A DNA stretch of 11,037 nt. It comes from Candidatus Woesearchaeota archaeon (GTDB taxonomy: Archaea; Nanobdellota; Nanobdellia; Woesearchaeales; GW2011-AR9). The notes beneath the pieces are model-generated. The model was not told the origin of the DNA and made no database searches. It was given only the letters and a program-made list of their open reading frames with translations. Shown here one piece after another: positions 4,759-11,037 of this stretch (its first letter is position 1; each line of letters opens with the position of its first letter). The position numbers were made by a program, and so were the translations under genes. The stretch is taken from contig JACPIL010000008.1 of the NCBI GenBank assembly GCA_016188105.1, positions 1 through 11,037 on the forward strand, written 5' to 3'.

Positions 4759-5728
4759 TTCAGAAAAAAATCATTCCCGGTACTCGCGACAGATCTTGCT
4801 GCAGGAAATCGGCAAGGAAGGACAAGTAATACTACAAAACAAAAAAGTCGCTATTGTTGGGGTCGGCGCGTTGGGAACAGTTGCTTCTGAACTTTTAGCA
4901 CGAGCAGGAGTAGGTTCTTTGATTCTCATCGATCGAGATACCGTAGAGGAATCTAATCTACAACGACAGACTCTCTTCGACGAGAAAAGTGTTGGAAAAA
5001 ATAAAGCAAGTGCTGCTGAACAAAGAATTAAAGAAATTAACTCAGATATAAAAGTAGAATTTCACTCCATCCATCTTACTCCACAAAATATTGATGTATT
5101 GCAAAGTGCAGATCTTATCCTCGACTGCACCGATAATTTACAAACCCGTTTTCTTATCAACGACTATTGTAAGAAGGAAATTAAACCGTGGATCTATGCC
5201 GCAGCCATAAAAACATCCGGTTATGTGATGCCTATCTTTCCAGACGGAACATGTTTGCAATGTTTCTTGTCTGAAAGCAGCCAGGAAACCTGCGATACGG
5301 TCGGAGTATTGAATACTATTACTGTTTCCATCGCTTCTCTGCAAGCAACTTTAGCCTTGAAGATCCTATTAGGCAAAGAAGTTGAATCGGTCCTGCATCA
5401 TTATGATATTTGGAATCAGTCTTTCAAGAAATTACATATCAAAAAGAAAGAAAATTGTCAGACTTGTGCAGGAAATTATTCTCATTTGCAAAGAAAAGAA
5501 ACGTCAAAGTACGTCCGCTTCTGTTCTACTGGAAAGTATCAGGTCCTGGGGCCAAGGGTTGATCTGTCAGAGATAAAAGAACGCTGGGAGAAACTTGGCA
5601 CAGTTACGAGAGATAACTCCTCCTTGCAGTTTCAAAATATTACTTTGTTTGATGACGGCAGAGCACTCATCAATGCCCAATCAGTAGAAGAAGCAGAAGC
5701 GATTTACTCGAGGTTAGTTGGGAATTGA
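4751..5728 (+). CDS. E1-like activating enzyme (MoeB/ThiF/UbaA family)
   Basis: Adenylates the C-terminal Gly of a ubiquitin-like sulfur carrier, here almost surely the 67-residue protein two genes upstream. In the 325-residue protein: SRYSRQILL at about 9-17, typical of the family start; the nucleotide-binding GVGALG at 37-42; DRDTVEESNLQRQ at 61-73; DCTDN (125-129); two zinc-binding pairs C168xxC171 and C236xxC239; and C181 in the CDTVGVLNTI context, which aligns with the catalytic Cys of ThiF/Uba4 enzymes. There is no rhodanese domain. Instead, about 75 C-terminal residues form a small domain (GPRVDLSEIKERWEKLG; LFDDGRALI; EEAEAIYSRLVG) seen in many prokaryotic MoeB-like proteins, so sulfur must come from another protein. 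The ATG overlaps the previous gene by 8 bp. The 3' end overlaps the convergent ThiI-like frame by 25 bp. Confidence 0.9.
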   Translation: MLNSEKNHSRYSRQILLQEIGKEGQVILQNKKVAIVGVGALGTVASELLARAGVGSLILIDRDTVEESNLQRQTLFDEKSVGKNKASAAEQRIKEINSDIKVEFHSIHLTPQNIDVLQSADLILDCTDNLQTRFLINDYCKKEIKPWIYAAAIKTSGYVMPIFPDGTCLQCFLSESSQETCDTVGVLNTITVSIASLQATLALKILLGKEVESVLHHYDIWNQSFKKLHIKKKENCQTCAGNYSHLQRKETSKYVRFCSTGKYQVLGPRVDLSEIKERWEKLGTVTRDNSSLQFQNITLFDDGRALINAQSVEEAEAIYSRLVGN

Positions 5729-6437
5729 CCCAAACTTCTAAACCACTTCAACTGCTCTTTAATCTGCTTCTTAGAATAGGCAACCAATGGTTTCATTACT
5801 GTCAAATTAGTTTTCCACTTTGACTCCTCACCAAGAACTTGTCCTGTCACCAGGATAGAAATTTCCTTCTTATTTGCTAATTCTTCCAATTCCTTAAAAT
5901 TTTTAACCATATGCAATAATTTCAACTCAACCGGACTAAATGCTTGCAATAAGGAAATGTCCTTCTCTGTAAAAGCAACTGGAAACACGCTGCATCCCCG
6001 CTTCATAAACAATAATCCTGCCAATAGATCAGCCTCATTTTCTACCAATAACAAGACTTTTCCTTCAACGCCAGTAGGCAGACCGCCACCACAAATTATT
6101 GTCTCAAAAAACAAATATGCTCCCTCTTGATTTATCTCAATTTCCAATGTAATATCGGGAGCGGCAGAAGAAAACTCTAACGGCATTTTTTGTTCAATGT
6201 AAGCCCCCACTACCCTATTGAACTCCGGAGAAATGACTGGGAAGGATTTGTCTGATCGTTTGGTAACAACTTTGAAGGTTCCTGCTTTGCCCCGCAGCAA
6301 CTCCACTGCTTTTTCTTGTATTTTCTCAACATCTTTCTCCACGCGAACTGCAGGAGAATAAGAAGTTCAAAAACATCTTTATTTTTACCTTTAAGAAAAA
6401 TCTCTCCATATCTCAATAAAATAGTATCATAATCCAT
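5704..6437 (-). pseudogene. ThiI-like THUMP gene with frameshifting deletion and no PP-loop
   Basis: ATG 6437 begins a normal ThiI N-terminus (LLRYGEIFLKGKNKDVFE). After 24 codons that frame leaves the family. The sequence resumes in another frame with SYSPAVRVEKDVEKIQEKAV, the end of the N-terminal ferredoxin-like domain. About 45-50 residues between these points are missing, so an out-of-frame deletion joined them near 6355-6370. The rest is open to 5704. A THUMP domain (TFKVVTKRSDKSFPVISPE, IEQKMPLEF, GGGLPTGVEGKVLLL) is followed by a shrunken PP-loop-like domain. Where ThiI has SGGxDS this reads VENEAD, so it cannot bind ATP in the usual way. Some archaeal ThiI-like proteins (for example a Pyrococcus homologue I recall) also lack the PP-loop, so that loss is probably older than the frameshift. 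Translation could restart at GTG 6342, giving a 212-residue THUMP protein. The promoter still looks intact. Confidence 0.72.
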
Positions 6438-6458
6438 AAAAATAAAGTCAAAATAACC

Positions 6459-6468
6459 ATTTAAAAAT
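6459..6468 (-). promoter_or_regulatory. TATA-like box of the ThiI-like gene
   Basis: The minus strand reads ATTTTTAAAT, centred about 26 bp before ATG 6437. This predicts a leaderless start at the original thiI ATG, so the promoter seems to have outlived the intact reading frame. Confidence 0.45.
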
Positions 6469-6494
6469 GTTTTCCTTGATATTAAAATATTTCG

Positions 6495-6558
6495 TTTATA
6501 AAGGGAATATTTAAATACTCTACCTCTATTTATAAAGGAAATAGTTCAATTATGGGGG
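6495..6558 (+). promoter_or_regulatory. TBP gene upstream region: three TATA-like boxes and a G-run
   Basis: Three TATA-like elements are stacked upstream: GTTTATAAAG (about 6495-6503), ATATTTAAAT (about 6508-6516, preceded by a purine-rich GGGA that could be a BRE) and ATTTATAAAG (about 6528-6537). GGGGG at 6554-6558 lies 7 nt before the ATG and can pair with a CCUCC anti-Shine-Dalgarno using one G-U pair. The middle box predicts a leader of about 28 nt that includes the G-run; the last box would start within it. Several boxes in front of TBP allow autoregulation, which is inferred only. Confidence 0.5.
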
Positions 6559-6565
6559 CAACTAC

Positions 6566-7126
6566 ATGGCAAAAAAAACTTCTAAAAAGGAAATAACCAT
6601 TGTAAATATTGTAATATCTAGCAGCTTAGAAAAGGATATTCCTTTAGAAAAGATGGCTGCCACCCTGCCTAATACTGAATACAACCCAGAACAATTTCCA
6701 GGATTAGTGCTGCGGATCAAAGATCCCCAAACCTCTGCTTTGATCTTTTCTAGTGGAAAAATCGTCTGCACTGGCGCGAGAACCATGGAACAGGTAGAAT
6801 TGAGCATCCAAAGTATCATTAAGAGCCTTAAGAAATTAAATATACATGTCACCATTAAACCGAAAGTTACCGTCCAGAATATTGTTGCTTCTGGCAGCAT
6901 AGGGATGGACTTAAATCTTAACGTCTTAGGTTTAAAACTCCCCAATACTGAATACGAACCAGAGCAATTTCCTGGATTAGTACATAAATTAAAAGGAACC
7001 AATGCTACTTTTTTGCTCTTCAGTAATGGAAAAATTGTCTGTACTGGAACAAAAACAGAACAAGAAGTTAATGAAGCTACCGATTTACTGATTGAAAGAC
7101 TTAAAAAAGTCCTGGAAAAGCCATAA
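6566..7126 (+). CDS. tbp: TATA-box-binding protein (TBP)
   Basis: General transcription factor that binds and bends promoter TATA boxes and recruits TFB and RNA polymerase. The 186 residues form the classic two-fold repeat. Repeat 1 (about 11-73) and repeat 2 (about 102-164) each contain PNTEYxPEQFPGLV and FSxGKIVCTG. The four DNA-intercalating phenylalanines are present at 44, 61, 135 and 152. The length is that of other archaeal TBPs, with a basic N-terminal tail (MAKKTSKK) and no acidic C-terminal tail. The two PNTEY segments are still nearly identical in DNA. It has its own promoter, is divergent from the broken thiI-like gene, and lies 83 bp before mcm on the same strand. The abundant TTTATAAA boxes in this window suit it. 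Confidence 0.97.
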   Translation: MAKKTSKKEITIVNIVISSSLEKDIPLEKMAATLPNTEYNPEQFPGLVLRIKDPQTSALIFSSGKIVCTGARTMEQVELSIQSIIKSLKKLNIHVTIKPKVTVQNIVASGSIGMDLNLNVLGLKLPNTEYEPEQFPGLVHKLKGTNATFLLFSNGKIVCTGTKTEQEVNEATDLLIERLKKVLEKP

Positions 7127-7141
7127 AGAGCCACATATATC

Positions 7142-7206
7142 TTTAAATAGGGCGCGTTTTATATTTTTATAATATTAGTTAAGCTAAAATTGGGGGCGTT
7201 TGGGGG
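7142..7206 (+). promoter_or_regulatory. mcm upstream region: TATA-like boxes and two G-runs
   Basis: Between tbp and mcm lie TTTAAATA (7142-7149) and TTTATATTT (7158-7166), then TGGGGGC (7191-7197) and TGGGGG (7201-7206), with ATG at 7210. The second TATA-like box predicts a start near 7188-7190, just before the G-runs. The G-runs resemble the one before tbp and may serve as ribosome-binding sites. The T-rich part may also end tbp transcripts. Confidence 0.45.
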
Positions 7207-7209
7207 ACA

Positions 7210-9234
7210 ATGGAAGTTGACGAACAAATTAAGATCTTCCGAGAGTTTATAGAACAAAATTATTATCCGCAACTTTTAGAAGCGGTTCGTAAAGGAGAAT
7301 CCTTTCTTGTTTTAGATTTTTCTGATCTGGTTAAGTTCAACACTGAAATTGCAGAAGAAATTCTTGAAAGCCCGGAAGAGCTTTTGAAAGCGGCCGAAAT
7401 AGCTACAAAAGAGTTTGATCTTCCTAAAAAAATAAATAAGTTTAATCTTCGCTTGGTGAATTTACCAGAATCACAAAAAGTCTTAATCAGCGAAATCCGT
7501 AGTAAACACCTAAATAAATTTATTTGGTTGGATGGGATTGTTAGAAACAAAACCAACGTAAGGCCGCACGTAACCGCTGCAAAATTTGAATGTCCTTCTT
7601 GTGGAAATATTCTTACTGTCTTGCAATTAGATCAGAAATATAAAGAACCTACTCGCTGCGGTTGCGGACGCAAAGGAAAATTCAAGGAAATTTCTAAAGA
7701 GCTAGTAGATGGGCAGGGGTTGGTATTAGAAGAAGCCCCCGATGAACTAGACGGCACTCAGCCAAAAAGGATTAATGTTTTCTTGAAAGATGATTTGGTT
7801 TCACCTTTAACTGAACGAAAAAGTAGTCCCGGCTCGAGAGTAAAATTAGTTGGATGGGCAACTGAAGTTCCTATAACTCTCCGCACCGGAGGGCAAGCTA
7901 CCAAATACGAACTTATAATAGAAGCCAATTCGGTAGAAGCTCTACAAGACGATACTATAAACATGCAAATCTCTGAAAAAGATATGGAAGAGATTGTAAA
8001 AATTGCCAAATCTCCCGATCCATTAAATCTCCTCGCTGAAAGTCTTGCTCCTTCCATTTATGGTCATGAAAAAATAAAAGAAGCCATTATCCTTCAGCTG
8101 GCCGGGGGTTGCAGAAAAGTTCGCCCAGACGGAGTTGTTACGAGGGGAGACATGCATATGCTGCTTATCGGAGATCCTGGATCAGGAAAATCTCAGCTCT
8201 TGAAGAGAATTGCCCAAATTGCTCCAAAGGCAAGATTTACCAGCGGAAAGGGCGCGACTGGAGCAGGATTAACCGCATCGGTAGTCAAAGATGAATTTCT
8301 TGGAGGCTGGTCCTTAGAAGCAGGTACCCTTGTTTTGGCCAATAGGGGATTTGCCGTCATTGACGAAATGGATAAAATGGGGAAAGAAGATACTGCCGCT
8401 CTGCACGAAGCCTTAGAGCAGCAAACTATCAGCATTGCTAAAGCCAATATTCAGGCCACTTTACGTTGTGAAACCACGGTCTTAGCCGCCGCAAATCCAA
8501 AATTCGGCCGCTTTGATCCTTACGATCTTATTGCAAATCAAATAAATTTACCCCCCACTCTTATTAATAGATTCGACTTGATTTTTCCAGTAAAAGATTT
8601 ACCTAATCGAGAAAAAGACGAAACTGCTGCTTCGTTTATCCTTGATTTCCATAAAGACCCGTCTAAAGCAGTAGGCAAGATTTCTACCGAACTTATGAAA
8701 AAATATTTTTCTTATATACGCAACAAAATCAATCCAAAAATGAGTGATGCTGCTATAGAAGAAATTAAAGAATATTACGTTTCCATGCGTAGTTCCGGAA
8801 GCGTTGAAGAAGGCGGAATGAAAAGCATTCCTATTACTGCTAGGCAGCTCGAAGCTTTAGTACGGCTCTCCGAGGCGGCAGCAAAAATTCGTATCGCCAA
8901 AACTGTGACGAAGAAAGATGCACAAAAAGCAATCGAATTAATTGATTATTGCCTTAATCAAATAGCTAAAGATACGGAAACCGGAAGAATAGATATCGAT
9001 CGCTTGGGTGGAAGCAAACTTACTATAAGTCAAAGAAGCAGTATTAGCATGGTAAAAGAGATAATTAGTGCTTTAGAAGAACAGCTCAACGTAAAAGCTA
9101 TCCCAGTAGAAAACATTGTCGAAGCGGCCAAGGAGAAAAACGTCTCTCCCGAGAAAGTCGAAGAAACTCTGGAAAAATTGCGTCGTTCCGGCGATATATT
9201 TGAACCCAAAAAAGGATTTATCCAAAGATTATAA
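7210..9234 (+). CDS. mcm: Replicative helicase MCM
   Basis: Hexameric 3'-5' DNA helicase that unwinds the replication fork. The 674-residue protein is full length for an archaeal MCM and has no intein. The N-terminal domain (1 to about 250) holds the zinc site C128xxC131...C150xC152 and the OB fold. The AAA+ core has Walker A GDPGSGKS (321-328), Walker B FAVIDEMDK (381-389), sensor 1 AAANP (426-430) and the arginine-finger motif NRFD (453-456). TSGKGATGAGLTASV (344-358) covers the helix-2 insert region. A winged-helix domain forms the C-terminus (about 612-674). The zinc site is slightly unusual, with CxC as its second half. It lies between tbp and an RPA-like gene 21 bp downstream, most likely one transcription unit with the latter. 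Confidence 0.97.
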   Translation: MEVDEQIKIFREFIEQNYYPQLLEAVRKGESFLVLDFSDLVKFNTEIAEEILESPEELLKAAEIATKEFDLPKKINKFNLRLVNLPESQKVLISEIRSKHLNKFIWLDGIVRNKTNVRPHVTAAKFECPSCGNILTVLQLDQKYKEPTRCGCGRKGKFKEISKELVDGQGLVLEEAPDELDGTQPKRINVFLKDDLVSPLTERKSSPGSRVKLVGWATEVPITLRTGGQATKYELIIEANSVEALQDDTINMQISEKDMEEIVKIAKSPDPLNLLAESLAPSIYGHEKIKEAIILQLAGGCRKVRPDGVVTRGDMHMLLIGDPGSGKSQLLKRIAQIAPKARFTSGKGATGAGLTASVVKDEFLGGWSLEAGTLVLANRGFAVIDEMDKMGKEDTAALHEALEQQTISIAKANIQATLRCETTVLAAANPKFGRFDPYDLIANQINLPPTLINRFDLIFPVKDLPNREKDETAASFILDFHKDPSKAVGKISTELMKKYFSYIRNKINPKMSDAAIEEIKEYYVSMRSSGSVEEGGMKSIPITARQLEALVRLSEAAAKIRIAKTVTKKDAQKAIELIDYCLNQIAKDTETGRIDIDRLGGSKLTISQRSSISMVKEIISALEEQLNVKAIPVENIVEAAKEKNVSPEKVEETLEKLRRSGDIFEPKKGFIQRL

Positions 9235-9255
9235 AAATTTACTGATTGACAAAAA

Positions 9256-9939
9256 ATGGAACCTGAAGCAAAAACATTTAATCGACAGCCAGCAATAAAA
9301 ATTACTATCAAAGAACTTGAAAGTAGCGAATATTTTGAGGAGCAAAATCAAAATCCAAATTATCTTATAACCAACGAAGGTAAAAAAGTATATCGTATTA
9401 ATCTCCTTGCAACCATAGTGCACAAAGAGTTTCTAGGCAGCATGAGTAATCTGCTTATTGACGATGGAACCGGCAAAATTATACTAAGATTTTTCGAAGA
9501 AAATAAAAGCGTTCTTAATTTAGAGGTTGGCGACGTAATCCTCGTGATAGGAAAAGCTCGTCGTTATAATCAAGAAAAATATGTCTTTCCCGAAATTGTC
9601 AAAAAGACAAATCCCCTGTGGTTAAAACTGCGTTCACAAGAATTACAGGTAAAAGCTAAAATCATACAGGAGAAAGCCGCTTTAATCTTAGACAAGTCAG
9701 AACTGAAAAAAGGTGAAGAAAAGGATGAAGACAACGTAGAAGAAATTGAAGAGAATGATCCTTTACTTCCGTATCAAAAAATAAGCCAACTTATTTCTGA
9801 ATTAGATCGGGGAGAAGGCGTTCTTATCGAGGAAATAATAGAAAAATCTCCCTTAGAAAAAACGGAAGAATTATTAGAAAAGATGCTTGAAAATGGAGAT
9901 ATTTTCCAAAATCTACCTGGAAAAGTTCGTGTTCTCTGA
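9256..9939 (+). CDS. RPA-like single-stranded-DNA-binding protein (OB fold + winged helix)
   Basis: Binds single-stranded DNA behind the helicase, comparable to RPA32/Rpa2-type subunits. The 227 residues divide into an N-terminal tail, an OB fold at about 45-120 (YRINLLATIVHKEF; NLLIDDGTGKIILRFFEE; GDVILVIGKARRYNQEKYVFPEIV), a helix, an acidic linker at about 151-168 and a C-terminal winged helix at 172-227. This OB plus winged-helix layout is that of RPA32. The winged helix ends in EELLEKMLENGDIFQNLPG, closely like the end of the MCM protein just upstream. It follows mcm by 21 bp with no clear Shine-Dalgarno. A TTATAAAAATTT at 9230-9241 could be an internal promoter. It is convergent with the spoIIM-like gene, 23 bp apart. 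Confidence 0.85.
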   Translation: MEPEAKTFNRQPAIKITIKELESSEYFEEQNQNPNYLITNEGKKVYRINLLATIVHKEFLGSMSNLLIDDGTGKIILRFFEENKSVLNLEVGDVILVIGKARRYNQEKYVFPEIVKKTNPLWLKLRSQELQVKAKIIQEKAALILDKSELKKGEEKDEDNVEEIEENDPLLPYQKISQLISELDRGEGVLIEEIIEKSPLEKTEELLEKMLENGDIFQNLPGKVRVL

Positions 9940-9962
9940 ATAAACATGCGATCCATTATTCA

Positions 9963-10844
9963 CTAAAAAAGTAAAGGAGTAATATATACTTCTACTATTC
10001 CTGCAATTAATAATAGACCCAAACTGATCAACACTAAGTCTAAAATATCTGTCACTACGCTATCATAATTCATATCTTTTCGCACTACTGCCATAGACAA
10101 AATGCCTCCTGCCAGAGCCATAACAAAATAAGCCGTAATTTCTAAAATCCCGTGAGTCATGTATTTAAAAAAACTAAACGTCGTAGCGTGGAAATAAGAA
10201 GCCAACCAGCTCGCTCCAATCAGGGAAGCCGTATCTGCTATCTTTGTTTTTATCAAACTGCCTATAGCTGCGGCAATTACCGAAGCATTCCAAGTTAAAA
10301 TAAAAATTGCCCCAGTTCCGTACAGCAAAGAGAAAATTAAACAAAAAAAAAGCACCTTAAGGTTATTTATTAAAATCTTAAAAAAGATGTTTAATTTTGT
10401 GATATTGCCCGTTATATTATCTTGAACAACAACTCCTTCAATACTGCTCCCTCGTACATAATTATTTACGTTGGTTATGGCTTCCTGTTGATAATCAAAT
10501 ACTACCTCAACTATTTCCTCGGGCAAGATTACATATAAGGTCACTAAAGCCGTAGTAATTCCCAAAAACAGGAATAACAAAAAAACAATTACTTTAGCGT
10601 GTTCTTGTAATAATTTCCATTCGCCTTGATACTTTAAATCTAATTCTTCTTCACTCTTGATAGTAGTGTAAAGCATAGGAATAACTGCCATAACAACTAA
10701 AAAGACCGTAAGTAATCCTGCTGCTTCCCTGAAAACAAGGTAAGACAAAGATAAGGAAATAATTGAATAAATAAAACCAGCAAAAAACATTTCCCATGGC
10801 CTCTTTTTTAGCACAAAGGGATTGAATATTGACTCTAAAACCAT
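9963..10844 (-). CDS. SpoIIM/DUF95-family integral membrane protein, 293 aa
   Basis: From ATG 10844 the protein has 293 residues and starts MVLESIFNPFVLKKRPWEMF, as archaeal family members typically do. I see six or so membrane segments: about 19-37, 42-60, 84-106, 158-185, 232-253 and 268-288, with a possible extra one near 187-200. The segment HGILEITAYFVMALAGG (231-247) is the family signature. An extracytoplasmic loop of about 50 residues lies between 107 and 157. SpoIIM acts in engulfment in Bacillus; the archaeal proteins have no known role, so no function is assigned. The open frame extends to ATG 10946 and GTG 10952, adding up to 36 residues. A TATA box centred 26 bp before ATG 10844 and family alignment both favour the shorter form on a leaderless transcript. 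Confidence 0.85.
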   Translation of the reverse strand: MVLESIFNPFVLKKRPWEMFFAGFIYSIISLSLSYLVFREAAGLLTVFLVVMAVIPMLYTTIKSEEELDLKYQGEWKLLQEHAKVIVFLLFLFLGITTALVTLYVILPEEIVEVVFDYQQEAITNVNNYVRGSSIEGVVVQDNITGNITKLNIFFKILINNLKVLFFCLIFSLLYGTGAIFILTWNASVIAAAIGSLIKTKIADTASLIGASWLASYFHATTFSFFKYMTHGILEITAYFVMALAGGILSMAVVRKDMNYDSVVTDILDLVLISLGLLLIAGIVEVYITPLLF

Positions 10845-10865
10845 ACTTTTACTGAGCTTATAATG

Positions 10866-10873
10866 TATATAAA
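10866..10873 (-). promoter_or_regulatory. TATA box of the SpoIIM-like gene
   Basis: The minus strand reads TTTATATA, centred about 26 bp upstream of ATG 10844. It lies inside the 36-codon upstream extension of the open frame, which argues that the extension is not translated. Confidence 0.6.
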
Positions 10874-11037
10874 CATTCCGGAAAGAGTAAGCTAAGCTAA
10901 AATAGGGTCTAAATCGATTAAAAATTGTTGTTTTTCTGTGAGACATCCTCACCTTTAAAAGACTAGGCTTTCTGGCCTATTTTAATGTAATAACCTACCC
11001 ACCCCCTTGCTTCGCATGGAAAATTACAAAAAACAAA
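10874..11037. other. Right-end region without a supported gene
   Basis: The only structures seen are a weak 5-bp inverted repeat TAGGC/GCCTA with a 6-nt loop (10964-10979), followed by a few T's on plus, and a C-rich stretch (about 10994-11007) that is G-rich on minus. An ATG at 11016 opens seven codons (MENYKKQ) to the window edge and could begin a plus-strand gene, but it is too short to support. No tRNA or other RNA gene could be recognised. Confidence 0.4.

Noticed and set aside
6342..6437. Programmed -1 frameshift as an explanation for the split ThiI-like gene
   Set aside because: The direction would fit a -1 shift, but I see no canonical slippery heptamer near GATGTTTTTGAA, and about 45-50 residues are missing. 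Deletion explains the data better.
6562..7134. A 190-codon minus-strand frame antisense to almost all of tbp
   Set aside because: TBP is unmistakable on plus. The antisense frame is a codon-bias mirror, and its internal repetition only reflects the TBP repeat.
10845..10952. 36-codon N-terminal extension of the spoIIM-like protein
   Set aside because: A TATA box lies within it, 26 bp before ATG 10844, and family members normally start at the MVLES segment.
10964..10979. Hairpin TAGGC/GCCTA as a terminator
   Set aside because: The stem is only 5 bp and no supported gene ends before it on plus, so it may be chance.
11016..11037. Start of a plus-strand gene (ATG at 11016) at the right edge
   Set aside because: Only seven codons are visible, with no Shine-Dalgarno and no convincing TATA box.

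Overview
The window looks like part of an AT-rich archaeal chromosome, most likely from an uncultivated DPANN-type lineage such as Woesearchaeota or Pacearchaeota. The assignment is an inference. The domain is clear: there is a two-repeat TATA-binding protein, an archaeal MCM helicase, an RPA-like OB-fold protein, an RNase P p30 subunit and many TTTATAAA-type promoters. The lineage guess rests on the short proteins, compact spacing and a secreted protein with a MopE-like Asp/Cys motif.

Bases 1-3000 are an accessory-looking block, all on the minus strand. In the direction of transcription it holds a small Cys-rich lipoprotein-like gene (2624-2938), a broken copy of a secreted-protein gene reduced to its signal peptide (2478-2555), a Fic-domain protein (1449-2420), a second small Cys-rich paralogue (1042-1377) and a secreted MopE-like protein that leaves the window at base 1. 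A 77-bp perfect direct repeat (902-978 and 2487-2563) and the two paralogues show that a [small Cys-rich gene + secreted-protein gene] unit was duplicated. In one copy the secreted gene's body was lost, and the fic gene lies where it should be.

Bases 3001-6437 carry RNA-processing and tRNA-modification genes. An rnp3 (RNase P p30) gene on minus diverges from a tight plus-strand operon: a Urm1/ThiS/SAMP-like ubiquitin-fold sulfur carrier ending in Gly-Gly, a TtuA/Ncs6-type PP-loop thiolase, and an E1-like (MoeB/UbaA) activating enzyme. Together these make a complete candidate tRNA 2-thiouridine system: E1 adenylates the carrier's Gly-Gly end, the carrier becomes a thiocarboxylate, and the TtuA-like enzyme passes sulfur to tRNA. 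Overlapping the end of the E1 gene is a convergent ThiI-like gene. It has lost most of its N-terminal ferredoxin-like domain through an out-of-frame deletion and has no PP-loop motif.

Bases 6438-9939 hold information-processing genes on plus: TBP with several stacked TATA-like boxes upstream, then MCM and an RPA-like protein 21 bp apart. A minus-strand SpoIIM-family membrane protein (9963-10844) closes the window, with about 190 bp of gene-poor sequence to its right.

Several genes (fic, rnp3, thiI-like, spoIIM-like) have a TATA box centred about 26-27 bp before a particular ATG. This suggests leaderless transcripts and shorter proteins than the longest open frames. The small Cys-rich genes and the thiolation operon instead have Shine-Dalgarno sites.
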